Shown: positions 33,135 to 45,585, counted from the first letter of the stretch. The stretch is 64,000 bases of DNA from Mactra quadrangularis (GCA_025267735.1 CM046307.1:5317258-5381257); one strand, 5' to 3'. Program-made: numbers and translations. Notes: generated by a model from the sequence alone, not told the origin.

Positions 33135-34969
33135 TGGTCTATATTTGCTTGTTATACCTATTGCCTATGTTATGAATGGACTTTTCAACCCTGCCACGGC
33201 TCATCAGACTGTACTTACTTACAATATATACAGAAACAAACACAACTACATGCATGTATAAATTATAATGTTTTATTATGTAATAATAATAAAATTGAAA
33301 ATGAATACAACCTTTTATATTCACATTTGTTTTCATATAGTATATAGAAATATCTCCAAATTGGAGATAAAAACAGTCTACGATATAAGAATGAGAAACA
33401 AGAGCTATATCTTGCTTGTAGATGTTCGGTTGCCCAAAGGAATTGTTTAGTCACAGTGCCCGAAAGAAAAGGTGGTTGTCCCGGGCAACGGGACACCCGC
33501 TAATTTCGTAGACTCTAAAAAGCACGACAAAATTATCATTTCAATGTTGCCAACATTTTAACGCATAACACGACAAATTTGGTCAATACTTCTATATGGA
33601 GATCGGTCATCAGGATCATAAAACGCTTGTTTGAGATTTATGTATTAATACGCGTTTCCATGTATTTTGATGAGAGTGTAAAATGTTCTGTCCTGTTGTG
33701 AAAATATACAGGTTTCATACCGGATGTCAGACAGTGGGTTATTTTCTAAAATAACCCATTATAACACATTTTTATGGAGACCCCATAAGACATAGATCGA
33801 TTTTTTCTACGTACGGAATGGTATTTCGTACTGTGCTATGCTTCATGGTTTTAAAGAGTTGACTTGTTCATATAACCCTGTAAAACTGGTGAAGCCCCCT
33901 TAAAAATGTAACATACATGTAAAGTTCTGTTCCAATGTTAGCAACATCAAAATGAATTATCTTAATAGCGGACTGGCTTTTCTATATGAACATCTTTCTT
34001 CTCAAATTAAGCGTTCGGTAAATTGCGCAATAACTAAGGTGGAATTTATATCAGAGCTTGACTGTTTAACATGCAACATCAAACATTTGATACTTTCGCC
34101 CATACAAACCTCATTTTACAGATTAACATGACATTGTGCTGAGAGTATCAAATAAACTGTGAACTGTAAGTTACCAGTAAATTTGATTTCCACCATTACC
34201 TTTAATTTGTTAAATATACTATTTACATTTAAATTATTTATAATACATACTATAATATTTATAATGTTTGTTATTAGATCTGATCATGCGTATGACCGAT
34301 AATTGAGTACGGCATCATCTAAATAATAAATTCTTCACTTATCTTTGTTTACGACCTAATTTCACGGTGATTGAAGAAAAACTATTTTTATCAAGGTAAT
34401 TATGATTATATAGAATCATAAAATATTGTCGTATCCACATGACTAAGTGCTACAAGTTCAAGTAAAACTTTCCAAACTCTTATTGACCGTGCTGTGCATA
34501 GGCGCTTTGTAATAACAACGGCTGTCATCATTCGGAAAACCGCTCGGGTGATTCCGTAAACTGACGTATGTTACGCAGTAATATCCGAGGTAGTTCCGAA
34601 TGCGGCTGTCATACGCAGTTCCGTTATCTTTCTCAATATTTTAGTAAATTTTTAGGACTTCCTGATGAGATCTAAGATTACAATTGTCCAGTTTGCAAAT
34701 AGAATTATACAAGTTTTTCAACGATGAAACTCTCAAAGCTATCATAAAACACAAAGTGTGTACATTTGGTTACGCTTTGGTTCTATTCCTTATAAAGTGA
34801 CAAGCGATTGGATATGTTCGACAATGTTCATTGTAAAAATCCAAATATTTCGTTTTAAGAATTCAAAAGGGTATCAAAATAATACAATGTACATTTTGAT
34901 CACCTACTCCTCGACCATTCATTGAATGCATGATCTCGGAAGAATTCGTGGTGGTCCATCAAGAATACT
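33135..34969. other. A+T-rich spacer with short palindromes
   Basis: TGGGTTATTTT-CTA-AAATAACCCA near 33737 and GTCCCGGGCAACGGGAC near 33478 are short palindromes. TTCGGAAAACC/GTTCCGAATG motifs near 34533-34603 resemble MITE interiors. I see no gene. Confidence 0.3.
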
Positions 34970-35315
34970 TGGTTTTTACTTCATACGCGAGGCAAAGCGC
35001 ATAACGGTTATGCAAAATAGTCTTTGTAGAACATTCAAGGCTTTGTAAAGACATATTTCTGTTACATACTTGACTAAATATTGTTCAGTGATTTCATTTT
35101 ACTGTGTAATTTCAAATTTATAGACTAAAACGAAACAGAGATCATCACCTACACGATGGGGGATTTGTTTACTTCAACACCGGTTAAAGTATTTAGTTTG
35201 AACATGTGACGCTTTAAGGTAGTTAAAAAATGGCGTCTAAATATGTCCGAGGTTATTTGCAATGAATGGCTGAGGTGTTCCGAATGTACCTAGCATACGT
35301 GCGTATAGTTAAACA
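34970..35315. repeat. Repeat related to the GTTCAGTTACC MITEs, second copy
   Basis: It matches 30015-30440 in order: CATACGCGAGGCAAAGCGC, TGCAAAATAGT, ACTAAATATTGTTCAG, then ATGGCGTCTAAATATGTCCG and GAGGTGTTCCGAATGT. Confidence 0.5.
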
Positions 35316-35414
35316 ATGGCCATTTAAGCGCGTTTTGGACAAGTTTGATGTGATTTTTATCTGCGATGGTCGTCATAAAGGTAACAGACCTGTCAATAAA
35401 GCTTTCATTCCGTA

Positions 35415-35431
35415 GGGGGGGGGGGGGGGGG
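35415..35431 (+). repeat. Run of 17 G
   Basis: An uninterrupted G17 tract on the plus strand. It could form a G-quadruplex; length may be misread by sequencing. Confidence 0.8.
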
Positions 35432-36010
35432 CTACTTTCGGCGCTTTTGATTCATTTGACCTTCACTTGTAATAAAAACGGAGTTATTGTTTTGGCACAG
35501 AGTACGTCAGCGCTACAGTCATAGTGCACTTCGGTTAAAATGATTGCATGGGGTTTCCGATGAGCAATGAATTAAGTTTAATGTCAATATAACGATATGA
35601 GTGTCATTTAAATTTAGGAATTAATGAATTATTAACTAGCCCCCTTCTCATTACCAATGTACATTGTATTTTATTACACATAGGTCTCTACTTACAAAGA
35701 AACCAACTGATAATTAATTCATACGTAAAGAGAAAAACTGGTTACTTATTAACAGGCATCAAACAAAACTAAATATAAAATAAACATAAGATATGTACCA
35801 AAGTGTTGAATGAATCAATATTAATGTGTATTTATAATAATAACATTATCTTGTTAAAAAGAATAATAAATTATTGATATAATATAATGTAACCTTTTAT
35901 CTTCAATCTCGTATGTAGGCGTATATTTGTATAAGTGTATACTTACAAATTGATATATAGTACCAACCAAATGAAAATTAGATACAGTACCCATCAAAAA
36001 AGATTATATG

Positions 36011-36112
36011 TATATAGTACTCTCAAAAAGAAATTTTTATATAGTACTCTCAAAAAGAAATTTTTATATAGTACTCTCAAAAAGAAATTTTTATATAGTA
36101 CTCTCAAAATGA
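36011..36112 (+). repeat. 27-bp minisatellite, ~4 units
   Basis: The unit is TATATAGTACTCTCAAAAAG followed by AAATTTT. It is 27 bp, so one frame stays open and gives a YSTLKKKFL peptide repeat; I think this is by chance, not a gene. Confidence 0.8.
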
Positions 36113-36157
36113 AAAGGATAAACAGTATCCGCAAAAAGAAAATTAGACACAGTACCC

Positions 36158-36380
36158 ACCAAAACAAATTAGATACAGTATCCACCAAAACAAATTGGAC
36201 ACAGTACCCACCAAAACAAATTGGACACAGTACCCACCAAAAGATATTGGACACAGTACCCACCAAAACAAATTGGATACAGTACCCACCAAAACAAATT
36301 GGACACAGTACCCACCAAAAGATATTGGACACAATACCCACCAAAACAAATTGGACACAGTACCCACCAAAATTAAATGA
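36158..36380 (+). repeat. 26-bp minisatellite with 78-bp higher-order unit
   Basis: The unit is ACCAAAACAAATTGGACACA then GTACCC. Variants with AAAGATATTGG occur at 36236 and 36314, i.e. every third unit, so the array is built from an A-A-B block of 78 bp. Open frames on both strands are repeat artefacts. Confidence 0.8.
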
Positions 36381-37017
36381 TATATATTGCCAATCAAAAG
36401 TCTATGGGCGAAAACCCTGTCTATTTTACTTAACCAATAAAAAAGGTCTCTGAGAAAAATCTATAAAAAAAACCAGCATTAACATGTCTATCAACATACG
36501 ATTACTGCTGCGCAACTTGAGTAAGCTTAACTTATAGTATAATCACTTACAGCACGAATAATCTGTTATTCTGAAAATTTCATTCGTCCAAGAACTTTTT
36601 GAGGGCACTGTATATTCTAGAATGGTCTTATGTCCATAATACAGCTATGGGAGTATGGTTCGTAGAAATTTAACAAACGCATTTTAACAAACACCTAAGT
36701 GACAAAACCGTTGTATAGTCGACAGTATGCCTCAATAGAACATGTATTATTTCATTGTTAAATATGATGTAAATAAAGAAATTAATAATTAACTGTTCGG
36801 ATATAGTATATTTACAGTCGTTATTCGGCAACGTTAAGTGATATTTCTTCTATAAGCATACACTAGTAGGCACCTGGTTTAAAGCTGGCTTGAATACAGC
36901 TACCCATTGCCAAGTGTTCATGAATTTTTCATTATTATAATTAATATAATTACAAAATGAAAATAATCATTGTGATTAGCAAATTTGAAACATAAGTTTC
37001 AATTGCATAAAATGATC

Positions 37018-37268
37018 AGGCGCGTAGGAAGGATGTGAATATTGGGGCCGCAGCTGTGGTGGGTACGGGAGGGGTGTCCCTTCCCGCCGGTCGTAATTTT
37101 TAATTTCCAGCATTTTCAGAACCCCCTGTATGATAACAAATCTTTGTATTATAACGAGACCTTAAGATGTCCAAAATGTGTTATGAAAAATTAACTCGCG
37201 GCCCCATTGCCGCTGCTTGCCAAAATATTGGAGCCGCGGCCCCGGCGGCCCCTGTTCCTTCGCGCCTG
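37018..37268. mobile_element. hAT-like G+C-rich MITE, 7-8 bp duplication
   Basis: The ends CAGGCGCGTAGGAAGG and the reverse CAGGCGCGAAGGAACAGG are inverted. AAATGAT(C) lies directly before and after (37011 and 37269). It is 251 bp and much richer in G+C than the flanks (GGGGCCGC, CGGCGGCCCC). Confidence 0.7.
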
Positions 37269-37777
37269 AAATGATCTTGTTTCTTTTCCTTATCTTAGCA
37301 GTTACTGCCAAAGCCTTCTAAAAAGAGTCGTTCTCATAGTTAACAGACGAATGTTGCACTCAAATAAATCACACATGTCATGGTATAACTAGAGACGTCA
37401 GAGACTATGCTTCTTACAGGACCATAGAACCACACGGGACGTTAATCCCTGTCTATATTTGAAGTAACATAAAAACGATATTGATGGTTGCCATCCATGT
37501 TAAAGCCAAACCGAAAAAGCTGCCTCCGTAAACAACAGTACAGAACTATGCGCACTGAATGGTACATTTTTGTTCTTATGAAGTTCTTGGTGTCAAATTC
37601 CAATTTTATATTTATCTCAATACTTTTTGTATTATTAATTCGATAAGATAAACTCATTTTTTCAATATTATAATTACACACGTAGCATATGTCGTCAAAT
37701 ACTGATGACATCACACACTGTGACTCATTGACGCCATTACGCACTGATGACGTCACTAACAAGAATAATTGACACGT

Positions 37778-38065
37778 TTAATCCATAAAACTATCTAACA
37801 ATGTTAAAACAATTGGTATCTTCAAGGCACCGTCGCGGAACTCCTCTAATGTTATCGTACCGTCTTTATCAGAATCCAGTTCCAGAAACAAGCGGTCTGC
37901 GAGTTCAGCGATTCGATCATGTGTTTCATAGAAGTTACTCTCATTACATCCGAAATTTTTGAGCTGTTCAGAATTTGACTGACTACTTTTGGACGGGTCT
38001 ATTTGTGTATGAAGGTTCTTCTCTAGTTGATCAATGAAACTATCACTTGAAATATTGCACACGGA
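37778..38065 (-). CDS. Neuronal-calcium-sensor-like gene, terminal exon (EF4)
   Basis: An acceptor (TTTTTTATTTCAG at 38067-38066) opens a frame of 95 codons ending in a stop at 37778-37780. It starts SVCNISSD, passes through a polar Ser/Asn/Gln-rich linker and a helix (RIAELADRLFLEL), then a canonical EF-hand loop DSDKDGTITLEEF, with Asp/Asp/Asp/Thr/Glu ligands at the usual positions. It ends IVLTLLDSFMD. The loop and end match the EF4 region of neuronal calcium sensor proteins. The phase 0 start fits the donor of the exon at 53377-52976, so the joined protein is about 229 residues. The linker is longer than in typical sensors, which makes it a divergent member. An extra small exon in the intron is possible. 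Confidence 0.7.
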   Translation of the reverse strand, partial: SVCNISSDSFIDQLEKNLHTQIDPSKSSQSNSEQLKNFGCNESNFYETHDRIAELADRLFLELDSDKDGTITLEEFRDGALKIPIVLTLLDSFMD

Positions 38066-38159
38066 CTGAAATAAAAAAGAAAAGACAATAAGTTAATGAA
38101 ATTGTATGTATAAATATCGATCACTAGCCTACTTGTAAGCGAGTCTACAAACGCAAACT

Positions 38160-38412
38160 ACTAGGACGAAAAAGAAACGCCGGGTAACCTATAATGATTG
38201 TTTTAAGGGATAAATTGTATTATTGGATTATTATATTTATTTTTGTATGAAATGTCATCTGTATGGAACCAGCTGTTGAAGTTTCAATCGATTTTCGATG
38301 CTGATTATGTGAAAAAATACCCCCTTTTAACGATGACCCTTCTTGTTTTGCGAAACACGGCCGGACATGTGTTGCATATTTTATGTACCCGGCGTTTCTT
38401 TTTCGTCCTAGT
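38160..38412. mobile_element. MITE with perfect 27-bp inverted repeats
   Basis: The left arm 38160-38186 begins ACTAGGACGAAAAAGAAACG and ends CCGGGTA; the right arm 38386-38412 is its exact reverse complement. It is 253 bp and starts 95 bp upstream of the acceptor of the terminal calcium-sensor exon. Confidence 0.8.
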
Positions 38413-39388
38413 ATATAAGTGCATTTTTTATTCGCCAGGTGAAACATCATTTTTGTAACTGACTTTCAGAGCTGAATTTGAAATACATTGTGTATATGTT
38501 TTTTAAATGACCTTTTATGTGTGACTATCACATTCTCCCATTTATATAGATATGCATTCCTAGAATGGCAAGTTTGGAGCTTGTGATCTTCAGATCGCAG
38601 GCTCATATCTAAAAGCTTTTTTACATCTTGCGTTTTAACGGTTTGCCATTACTAATGAAAGTTCCGACACTCGTGACGGTGAGTTTATTATTGTTTCACA
38701 GTGTCTTTTTTTTTCATTTTCCACCCAAGATTTTTTTTGAAAACATAAAAAAGGACAAATGCAAACGTTTATATGCAGCCGCAAACGCACAATGTAGCCG
38801 TGAACGTGCATATTCCGTCACACCTAAATAAAGGTATCTAACGCCTGGTCACGGTCGTAGTTTTTAACTCGTCACCAAGCTAACAAAAAAGGCCCGATCG
38901 TCAAATCGTTTTCACTATCTGCTTAAGAAAGGATTATTCTGCATAAAAATACTTTTTTATTTGATCTACAATTAATGAAATGGCCCTATATATCCCTCAA
39001 AAGCCCTAAATTTTGTCCGATGTCGTTACCTATAAAATACCCAAACATTCGACTGAATACTAGTAAATTTCACTGTAATATATTTCCATATATTCACAAG
39101 TAAGCACACACCATAAATTGAAAATCTAAATTTATTTCTAGAACAGGCAGTAGTTTAACAAAACGAAACAGTGGTAGATTCTATCAGCCTAAGGCGAACT
39201 AGTACTAAAATTAAATTTAGATTTTACAACTTTTGTATCATAAAAAGTTCCCCGGATACTGTGAATAAAGTATCTAGACTAATCTAGTGTTCTGTATTAT
39301 TCTTTGTTTTGAAGTAATTTATTATCTCAACTTGGCTGAGCTAATTTATAAAATAAACTACCTGAAACAATTCATAATTACATTTTTT

Positions 39389-39830
39389 AGACTTTCGGCG
39401 ATTTCCCGCCGAAAGTCTAAAGTTATACCGCAAGTCGGAAACTATCGACGATTTAAATGCCTGACCATTTAACCTGCGCAGTGATACATGTAACTCTGCC
39501 CCGTGTTCAGTAACTACTGTTAGCTAACGTTACGGGTACGGGAGAACTCAACCCGAAGACAAATCAACCCATGCAATACTCAATTCAAAGTTGGGACAAC
39601 TCAATCTGTTAGTAGGAGATTGAGTTGTCTCGGGCTGAGTTGTCTATAGGTTGAGTTGTTCCAACACTTCCGTTACGGAACGTTTTGGAACGTTCAAGGT
39701 AACTGAACACGCTGCTGATTTACTATATATGCAGTTTATTTCTCGGCGATAAAAGTAGTTCAGTCAATCAACTGACGCGTCTTTGTTTCAGTGTCAGTGA
39801 CAGGTTTATATTGATAAGCGTGTGAATGGG
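39389..39830. repeat. Interspersed repeat interrupted by a MITE
   Basis: It begins with a hairpin, AGACTTTCGGCG-atttcc-CGCCGAAAGTCT, and continues AAGTTATACCGCAAGTC, TATCGACGATTTAAATGCCT. The same order occurs at 46290-46480 without the insertion at 39503-39710. Confidence 0.6.
39503..39710. mobile_element. GTTCAGTTACC-family MITE, copy 5
   Basis: Near-identical to 32747-32954 over 208 bp, with the same GTGTTCAGTAACTACTG and GGTAACTGAACAC ends. Its site can be compared with an empty relative at 46395, which gives boundaries close to CTG on both sides. Confidence 0.8.
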
Positions 39831-40299
39831 CGGAGTCAAATGTAAAAGAAAAGATGAAAAATACATTCGGCTCTCTGAAGGACGAATTTTAATTGTGGTT
39901 GCAGTGGTTATTGATTTAATACAGGGAAATAACTGCTGCGGGGAGTTTGTTACCTTGATTCTGTTAAGTTGATGTGTTTTGGTCATTGATTCCATTAATA
40001 AAGTATTCTCATGTAAATTAGTACGACGCCGGTAGCTGGCACTATCACCAGTAGCAACATCTTTAAGAGAGCCATATGGTGAATGACATACCCTTACGAT
40101 GTCTCATAAATATATGGAAACTTGGCAGTAATAATCTTAAAGTTTTCCCAATTGTATATTAGATGAATAATTTAAGATTCTCGCTCTAATTTACTAAGAT
40201 GTCTAAAATCATAACTTAGACTGAGTCTCTCACGTTTTCAACAGTGATATTTGTGACATATATTTGGACATGTTAGCGATTTTAGCTAATAATGTATAC

Positions 40300-40470
40300 T
40301 ATTTTTACTTTAGTTCGTTCGTGAAACAAGTTCTTACAACTCAGATGTATCACTTTCAAGTCCACTTCCTGGTCCCCCAGCACTGTGCTAGTATGATACA
40401 GTTTCTAGCTAAAAGAAACATTGGAGGATGTTTTGGATGGGATTCGAAACACCACAGACCAGGCAATCCA
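40300..40470 (-). repeat. SINE family C, degenerate copy
   Basis: AGTTCGTTCGTGAAACAAG, CTTACAACTCAGATGTATCA, TCCTGGTCCCCCAGCACTG and GGGATTCGAAACACC match the family C body and B box on the minus strand. The head is lost. Confidence 0.5.
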
Positions 40471-41910
40471 ATGATTCTGTAGCTAATCATTATAAAACCT
40501 TCGATTTTGATTGTCCTTGGAGCGAAACTGTACATAACGTGTACAAGTCATTTCTTAGTAGACGGTACATGACTCGTGTTGTCAATTTCTTGTCTTTTTA
40601 ACGATCAGCCAGGCGATAGTAACGGAAACATTTTTTGTCACAAAATAGAGTACATGTATGAGGCATAACTAACGATTATTTCAAGATTGTCAACCGTTCG
40701 TCGTACGTTATGATTTAATCTCTATCAGGATGTCGTCTCAGCATTAAGATAAATGGGATAGTCTGAAATTTTATTAGATTCATAGGCGGCTCTACCTGGG
40801 GATAGGGGATATTTTAATATATTTAGATACCCCACCCACTTGATGAATCTTATTTTCAATTTCAATAACTGATACACCTTTAAATTACAGAATTTGATTT
40901 TTAAAAAATCCAACCATTACGGCACATAACGACAAAAACTGGTTCAGAGAAAAATGAACCGGTTAAAATCCGTCGGAATTTGTATTGCAATATTATTGTA
41001 ACTGGTTTATCGCCTAACCCTTACACTCCTACCCAAAATCTTTAAATATTCATAAATACCGATGGAGTCCAACTAGAATTAAATGACAGGACCAATAATC
41101 AAATGTACTAAATTACAAAATACGACGAGCGTTAGAACTTTGGTCCTCTTTTTCTTTTATCAAACCAATGATTTATTGGGTAACCCAATCTTATATTAGT
41201 TGATTATACCTGCTTTAAACGATCAGTATAATTCTACAAATGAAAAGATTGCTATTAAGGGTATAATTGCACGAACCGAAATGGGTTTTAACTCATTAAG
41301 AATTTAAAACTTACAGACAATATCCGTGGATTTAAAAACATGCAAATAAGTGTTAAGCTCAGCATGATGGGTGTTCTATAGAGACCTCGAAAGGTCTAAA
41401 AACTACTATTAAAACGATAAAAACACTGCAAAACGTTTCACAAGTTTATTTCGACATCTTGTCTACTCTAGAACAACATACTGACGGCGCGAAAATATGT
41501 GCTTGATTTATGTCAATAATAAGTTCTGATATTTAATCGAGCGATAGGACTATAATATTACGAATCACGATTACCTCCCCTGAATTATCTCCCGAACAGT
41601 GGGTTTTAATACAGAAATACAATTGAACCACTTTTCCCATGTAAATAAACTGTATATACGTATATATAGAATTACCGAGAAGTCGAATGACAGAAGCAGG
41701 GAGGAGCATACATGTAGTACCGTATTGAAAATACGATTTTTTTGGAAAATAATTTGGCTGGAAAGTTAACTTTTATGTTGGAAGAGGCAACTGTGTTAAT
41801 GGTTTTGAAAGTAGACATGTATCGCAGACGGACTCGATAAATGGTTTCCACTTATGTAGAGAACGGATTTTCACAATAAAAAATCCGACTACAATGTCGA
41901 TATCCCTCCA

Positions 41911-42120
41911 TTAATAAAGTGCAAAATGTACATGAAGAAGTTCCCAATCTAGTAAAAGTTCTGGGTAAAGCAAAGGATCAAAGACTTTATTGTGTGAACT
42001 CGCCTTTGAGAAATAATCATTATAAGACACGGCGTAATACCCCCAACAAAAAGCAAAACAAAACAAAAATAATATGAACGTAACTATACGCAGTATCGAA
42101 ACATCGGGATGCGCGCGCAT
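41911..42120 (-). CDS. Small ORF with N-terminal membrane segment, uncertain
   Basis: The 69-codon frame starts with ATG and has a strongly hydrophobic stretch (IVTFILFLFCFAFCWGYYAV) after a short head, like a signal anchor, followed by a polar segment and a FDPLLYPELLLDWEL motif. It lies within the intron of the calcium-sensor-like gene on the same strand. I recognise no family, and A+T-rich DNA often yields hydrophobic frames. Confidence 0.2.
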   Translation of the reverse strand: MRAHPDVSILRIVTFILFLFCFAFCWGYYAVSYNDYFSKASSHNKVFDPLLYPELLLDWELLHVHFALY

Positions 42121-42404
42121 TGATTACAACCCGAAGCATCGTTCCAGTAATTGAAATCTATCGTTGTACGTGAGTGTTAAAATTGATAGAATGGTTTTAT
42201 TTAGGAGAATCTGATATGTCTGGTTGGTGAATTTAGTCTGATAGTATCATTTCTATCAGTCTCCGATGGCATAAATAAAGAATTGAGTCCCAATAAAATT
42301 ACACTGACATACAATTTACATGCAACTCTAGGTGCTGATGTCTACAGCAAGGCTACAAATGTATGTAATCCCTATACTTTACAGAAAAAACACCTAACAC
42401 ATAT

Positions 42405-42625
42405 CAGTGTGGGGAATCATGTGATCTATATGGTTCCTTACACGGCAAAAATGACGACCAGATCAACAAATTTAGATGAAAAAGACTAGGTATAAATGAC
42501 ATTTATATGTAATCGATTTTTATCAGACCTTGTGGAGTCTAAGCAGTACAAAATTCTCATTCTAGCGATAGTTCTCCCAACCCCACAACGGTTCTTGTTT
42601 TCTAGATTACCTTGAGTTTCTTCTA
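42405..42625. repeat. Interspersed repeat, copy 1 of 2
   Basis: GTGGGGAATCATGTGA, ATGACGACCAGATCAACAAA and GCGATAGTTCTCCCAAC recur in order at 50408-50625 in the same direction. Confidence 0.6.
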
Positions 42626-42667
42626 AAGATCTCTTGACTCGTTCAAAACTTCGAGTTATGCAAGTCA

Positions 42668-43094
42668 TTTTGAGGCCAAAAGTGGGGGAAAGTTTTTTTG
42701 GTGAAAATTAGACTTTTTCAACAGGTCCGCGTATGCAGAAAATGTCAATTTTTTAGCGAAAAACGAAGCGTCATCGAGCGGACCGAAAGGTGTTGAAGTT
42801 TGTGCGAGAGGTTGAATTGGTCAAGAAAACGCCCATATATCCCGTTCTAAAGTCGACTCGAAGAGTCTGAGGCCAGGTTTTGCGTTTCAGGGGTTTTCTT
42901 CCCAAATGTGAAATCTCTGCACTATTGCCTTCACAGCTGTCTGACCAACTTAAAACAGGATTTTGGGGCTTAAATCAACTGAAGATGCTGAGGAAACTTA
43001 CATTCTCTTCCGCTCGGACCTTTTAGGCCAAAATTGGAGAAAACATATTTTAGTGAAATTATGATCTTTTCGACAGATCCGCGTATGCGTAAAA
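42668..43094 (+). repeat. ~350-bp tandem duplication, ends recognisable
   Basis: A stretch with GAGGCCAAAAGTGGGGGAAA and CAGGTCCGCGTATGC at 42668-42740 recurs, diverged, at 43018-43094 (AGGCCAAAATTGGAGAAAAC, CAGATCCGCGTATGC). GAAGAGTC/TCCGCTCGGACC sequence lies between. The rest of the unit is only partly in the window. Confidence 0.45.
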
Positions 43095-44116
43095 ACATAT
43101 TGCATCTAAGTCTGCTCCAACTATAATTTTATTTTTTTTCTTGATAATTTTGGACTATTTTTAAGTCAAGACCTCTGCGAAATGATTTACACTGATTATT
43201 CGGGTCCATTATCAACCCATTAAAACTTTCTTAAATAATGGCGGACTAAAACACATTCCGTTGATATTTTAAAGGGTTTTATATGCATTTATAAGTATAT
43301 TCCATTTATGAACGCTACGTTTCTGTACATGCATTAACTATACCATTTCCTTTATCCAAGTGATTTATTAAATTTCTATTTTTATGTGATACTTGGAGAC
43401 ACATGAATATTTTAATATGTTTCCGTCTATTATAAAAGTAAATTGGTTATGTATTGTACAGTGTATTGTTTGATGTAATTTATAAGTCTGTTTAACAGCT
43501 CTTTACACATGTTTTGCATGAGAACACCATTGACGTGCATTATGATTTTCGTAGACCAAAACTACCAATGAAAGTTCAAAGTAGCTATTATTATTAATGA
43601 GGATACAGTACAACCTCTCTCGTACGACACCAACTGGATGGGACTAAAGTGTGTTGCTGTTCAGAGGTTTTTGTCCTGCAGAGGTTAGATCCAAAAAAAC
43701 TTACGACTAAAGGGAATATCAAAAACAGTAGTTGTTCAGAGTACTTGTTATTGTGAACGCTACTCAGCAAAGGTTATTCTGTATAAGAATAAAGTCTATG
43801 AATGGTTATATTTGAATATTCCCCCATCGATAGCATAGAAAAAAGTTTTATGGTGTTTGTAATAGGCAAATTTATATAAATGTACATTTTTGTATATAAA
43901 AAACACGTTGAATGGCAACGAAAATCAGCATGCAGCATTGTAGTGATTACTTCGTATTTCCTTCGAAGTTAGTTTTTCACATGCGTGTTTTATTGTATAA
44001 CATTATGACATCACAGGACTATAGGAAATGTTTAAGTCATGGCTTACGATCTAACGTGTTTGATTTATTGAACCACGACGTAAAGTCGCATGAAATCATG
44101 TACAAGTGTTATTAGT

Positions 44117-44353
44117 TTATACAATTTGTACCTTAGTTCGATTGTGACACAATGTGTTACAACATAGAGTAATCACTCTGGAGTCCGCTTCCTTGTCCTC
44201 CAGAAATGAGCTAGTAAGATAAACTTTACTACAAGAGGAAACAAAGAGGTAGGTTTTTAATGTGATTTGAACCCAGCAAAAAAGAACTAACACGGGAATG
44301 GGTATTGAATGATTACTAATCAAACGTCGAAACCACTCGACCACGCCCGCTTC
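44117..44353 (-). repeat. SINE family C, nearly full copy
   Basis: On the minus strand the head is AGCGGGCGTGGTCGAGTGGT with a class II-like long arm and B box GGGTTCAAATCAC; the body continues with AAAACCTACC and ends near TTGTAACACATTGTGTCAC. Confidence 0.65.
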
Positions 44354-44604
44354 TTATTATATTTGTTTCTTTTGTGAATAAATATTTACTAAGTTTATTA
44401 CAAACGTTCCAGTGCTAGCTTGTTTTTATGATACAATAGTGCTTCTGTAAACGTTATACATCATGTATTAATATGCACAACTATTAATATTTCATCGTTT
44501 ATACATGTATTTAAAATGTGCATTGTTTTAAGTGCGGATCACAGAAAATTGTCAATACATAAATGCATGTACATGTATATCTATACTGTACATAGTCTAG
44601 TATA

Positions 44605-44775
44605 GGGACGTCGTTGGACTGGAAAATATTGGACAGCGTGTATTCAAAGAACACACAAAACCTACATCGTAGTTTCCTTGAGTAAGGAAACTTTATCCTC
44701 GTTGCTCAGTGTTTGAGGACCCAAACGCAGACCCAAAGTATAGATTAGAAAAAGTTGTAAGAACTTTTTTCGCAT
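44605..44775 (+). repeat. SINE family C, body fragment
   Basis: GTCGTTGGACTGGAAAATAT, AAACCTACATCGTAGTTTCC, AGTAAGGAAACTTTATCC and GTTGTAAGAACTTTTTTC match the C body. The A box is lost. Confidence 0.55.
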
Positions 44776-44933
44776 AAGTATAATTAATTAATTTTATAAA
44801 AATATTACATGGTATTTGTACTGTACTACAAATTAAATGAAGAATAACATTATAAGCTCAATATTACTTATGAATACATTGAAATACTTACACTAAAATT
44901 ATCTTAAGAAAATGTATTTTATTTAAAGTAGTT

Positions 44934-45090
44934 GCCCTTATTTGCCCTTGTTGTGCCGCTAAACGTCGCAAAAATAACTCTAAACGTCGCAACCGCCGCT
45001 AAACGTCGCAATCGCCCTCAAACCTTGCAACGCTGACGCTGAACGTCGCACAAAAATGGACTAACGTTAAACGTCGCAACCTTGATGCTG
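44934..45090 (+). repeat. AAACGTCGCAA motif cluster 1
   Basis: About six copies of (GCT)AAACGTCGCAA or close variants lie at irregular 20-30 bp spacing, some interrupted. CpG-rich against an A+T-rich background. Confidence 0.65.
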
Positions 45091-45585
45091 ATGGTCGAAC
45101 TTTGTAGGAAGGTATAGTATCGAACTTTAACAACACACAAGTATTACATAGGACAAATATGACTCCAATACAACCAATCTTAGATTCATAGCAAACATTA
45201 ACATATCCATTGTTTCACAATCATACTTTAAAATTGTGTAAATATTATGGGGCGAATGTCTTCTTTTACGCGGTTATCGTTTAAAGCTGAATTTTTTTTG
45301 AAACTTTAGAAGAAGTTCAGTCTATTCAAGTCGCGATAAAACATCGGAATCAATTCCAATTTTAGAAGATAGCAGTCCTGGCATTGATGATAACAGAAAC
45401 ATATTAATAGCTTTTGTAATCTTGATGTCATTTAGCTACTAAATGGGGTGCCGCTTCATAGCTAAAACAGCTCTGTCAATGTCTAGAGAAAGTTAGAGTA
45501 CAAACCGGTCATCCAGTATCTGTGTCATGTTGATGATCGGAAAATGTGGTTCACTGCACAGGCTACCGGTATATAATCAACGTAT

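Noticed and set aside
35935..36453. 172-codon frame and long minus-strand frames over 36.0-36.4 kb
   Set aside because: They are produced by 27-bp and 26-bp tandem repeats; the same repeat is open on both strands and no start or splice context supports a gene.
38628..38831. Tail-like or coding plus-strand frame of 67 codons in the calcium-sensor intron
   Set aside because: No homology, no splice sites, and a low-complexity T-rich centre.
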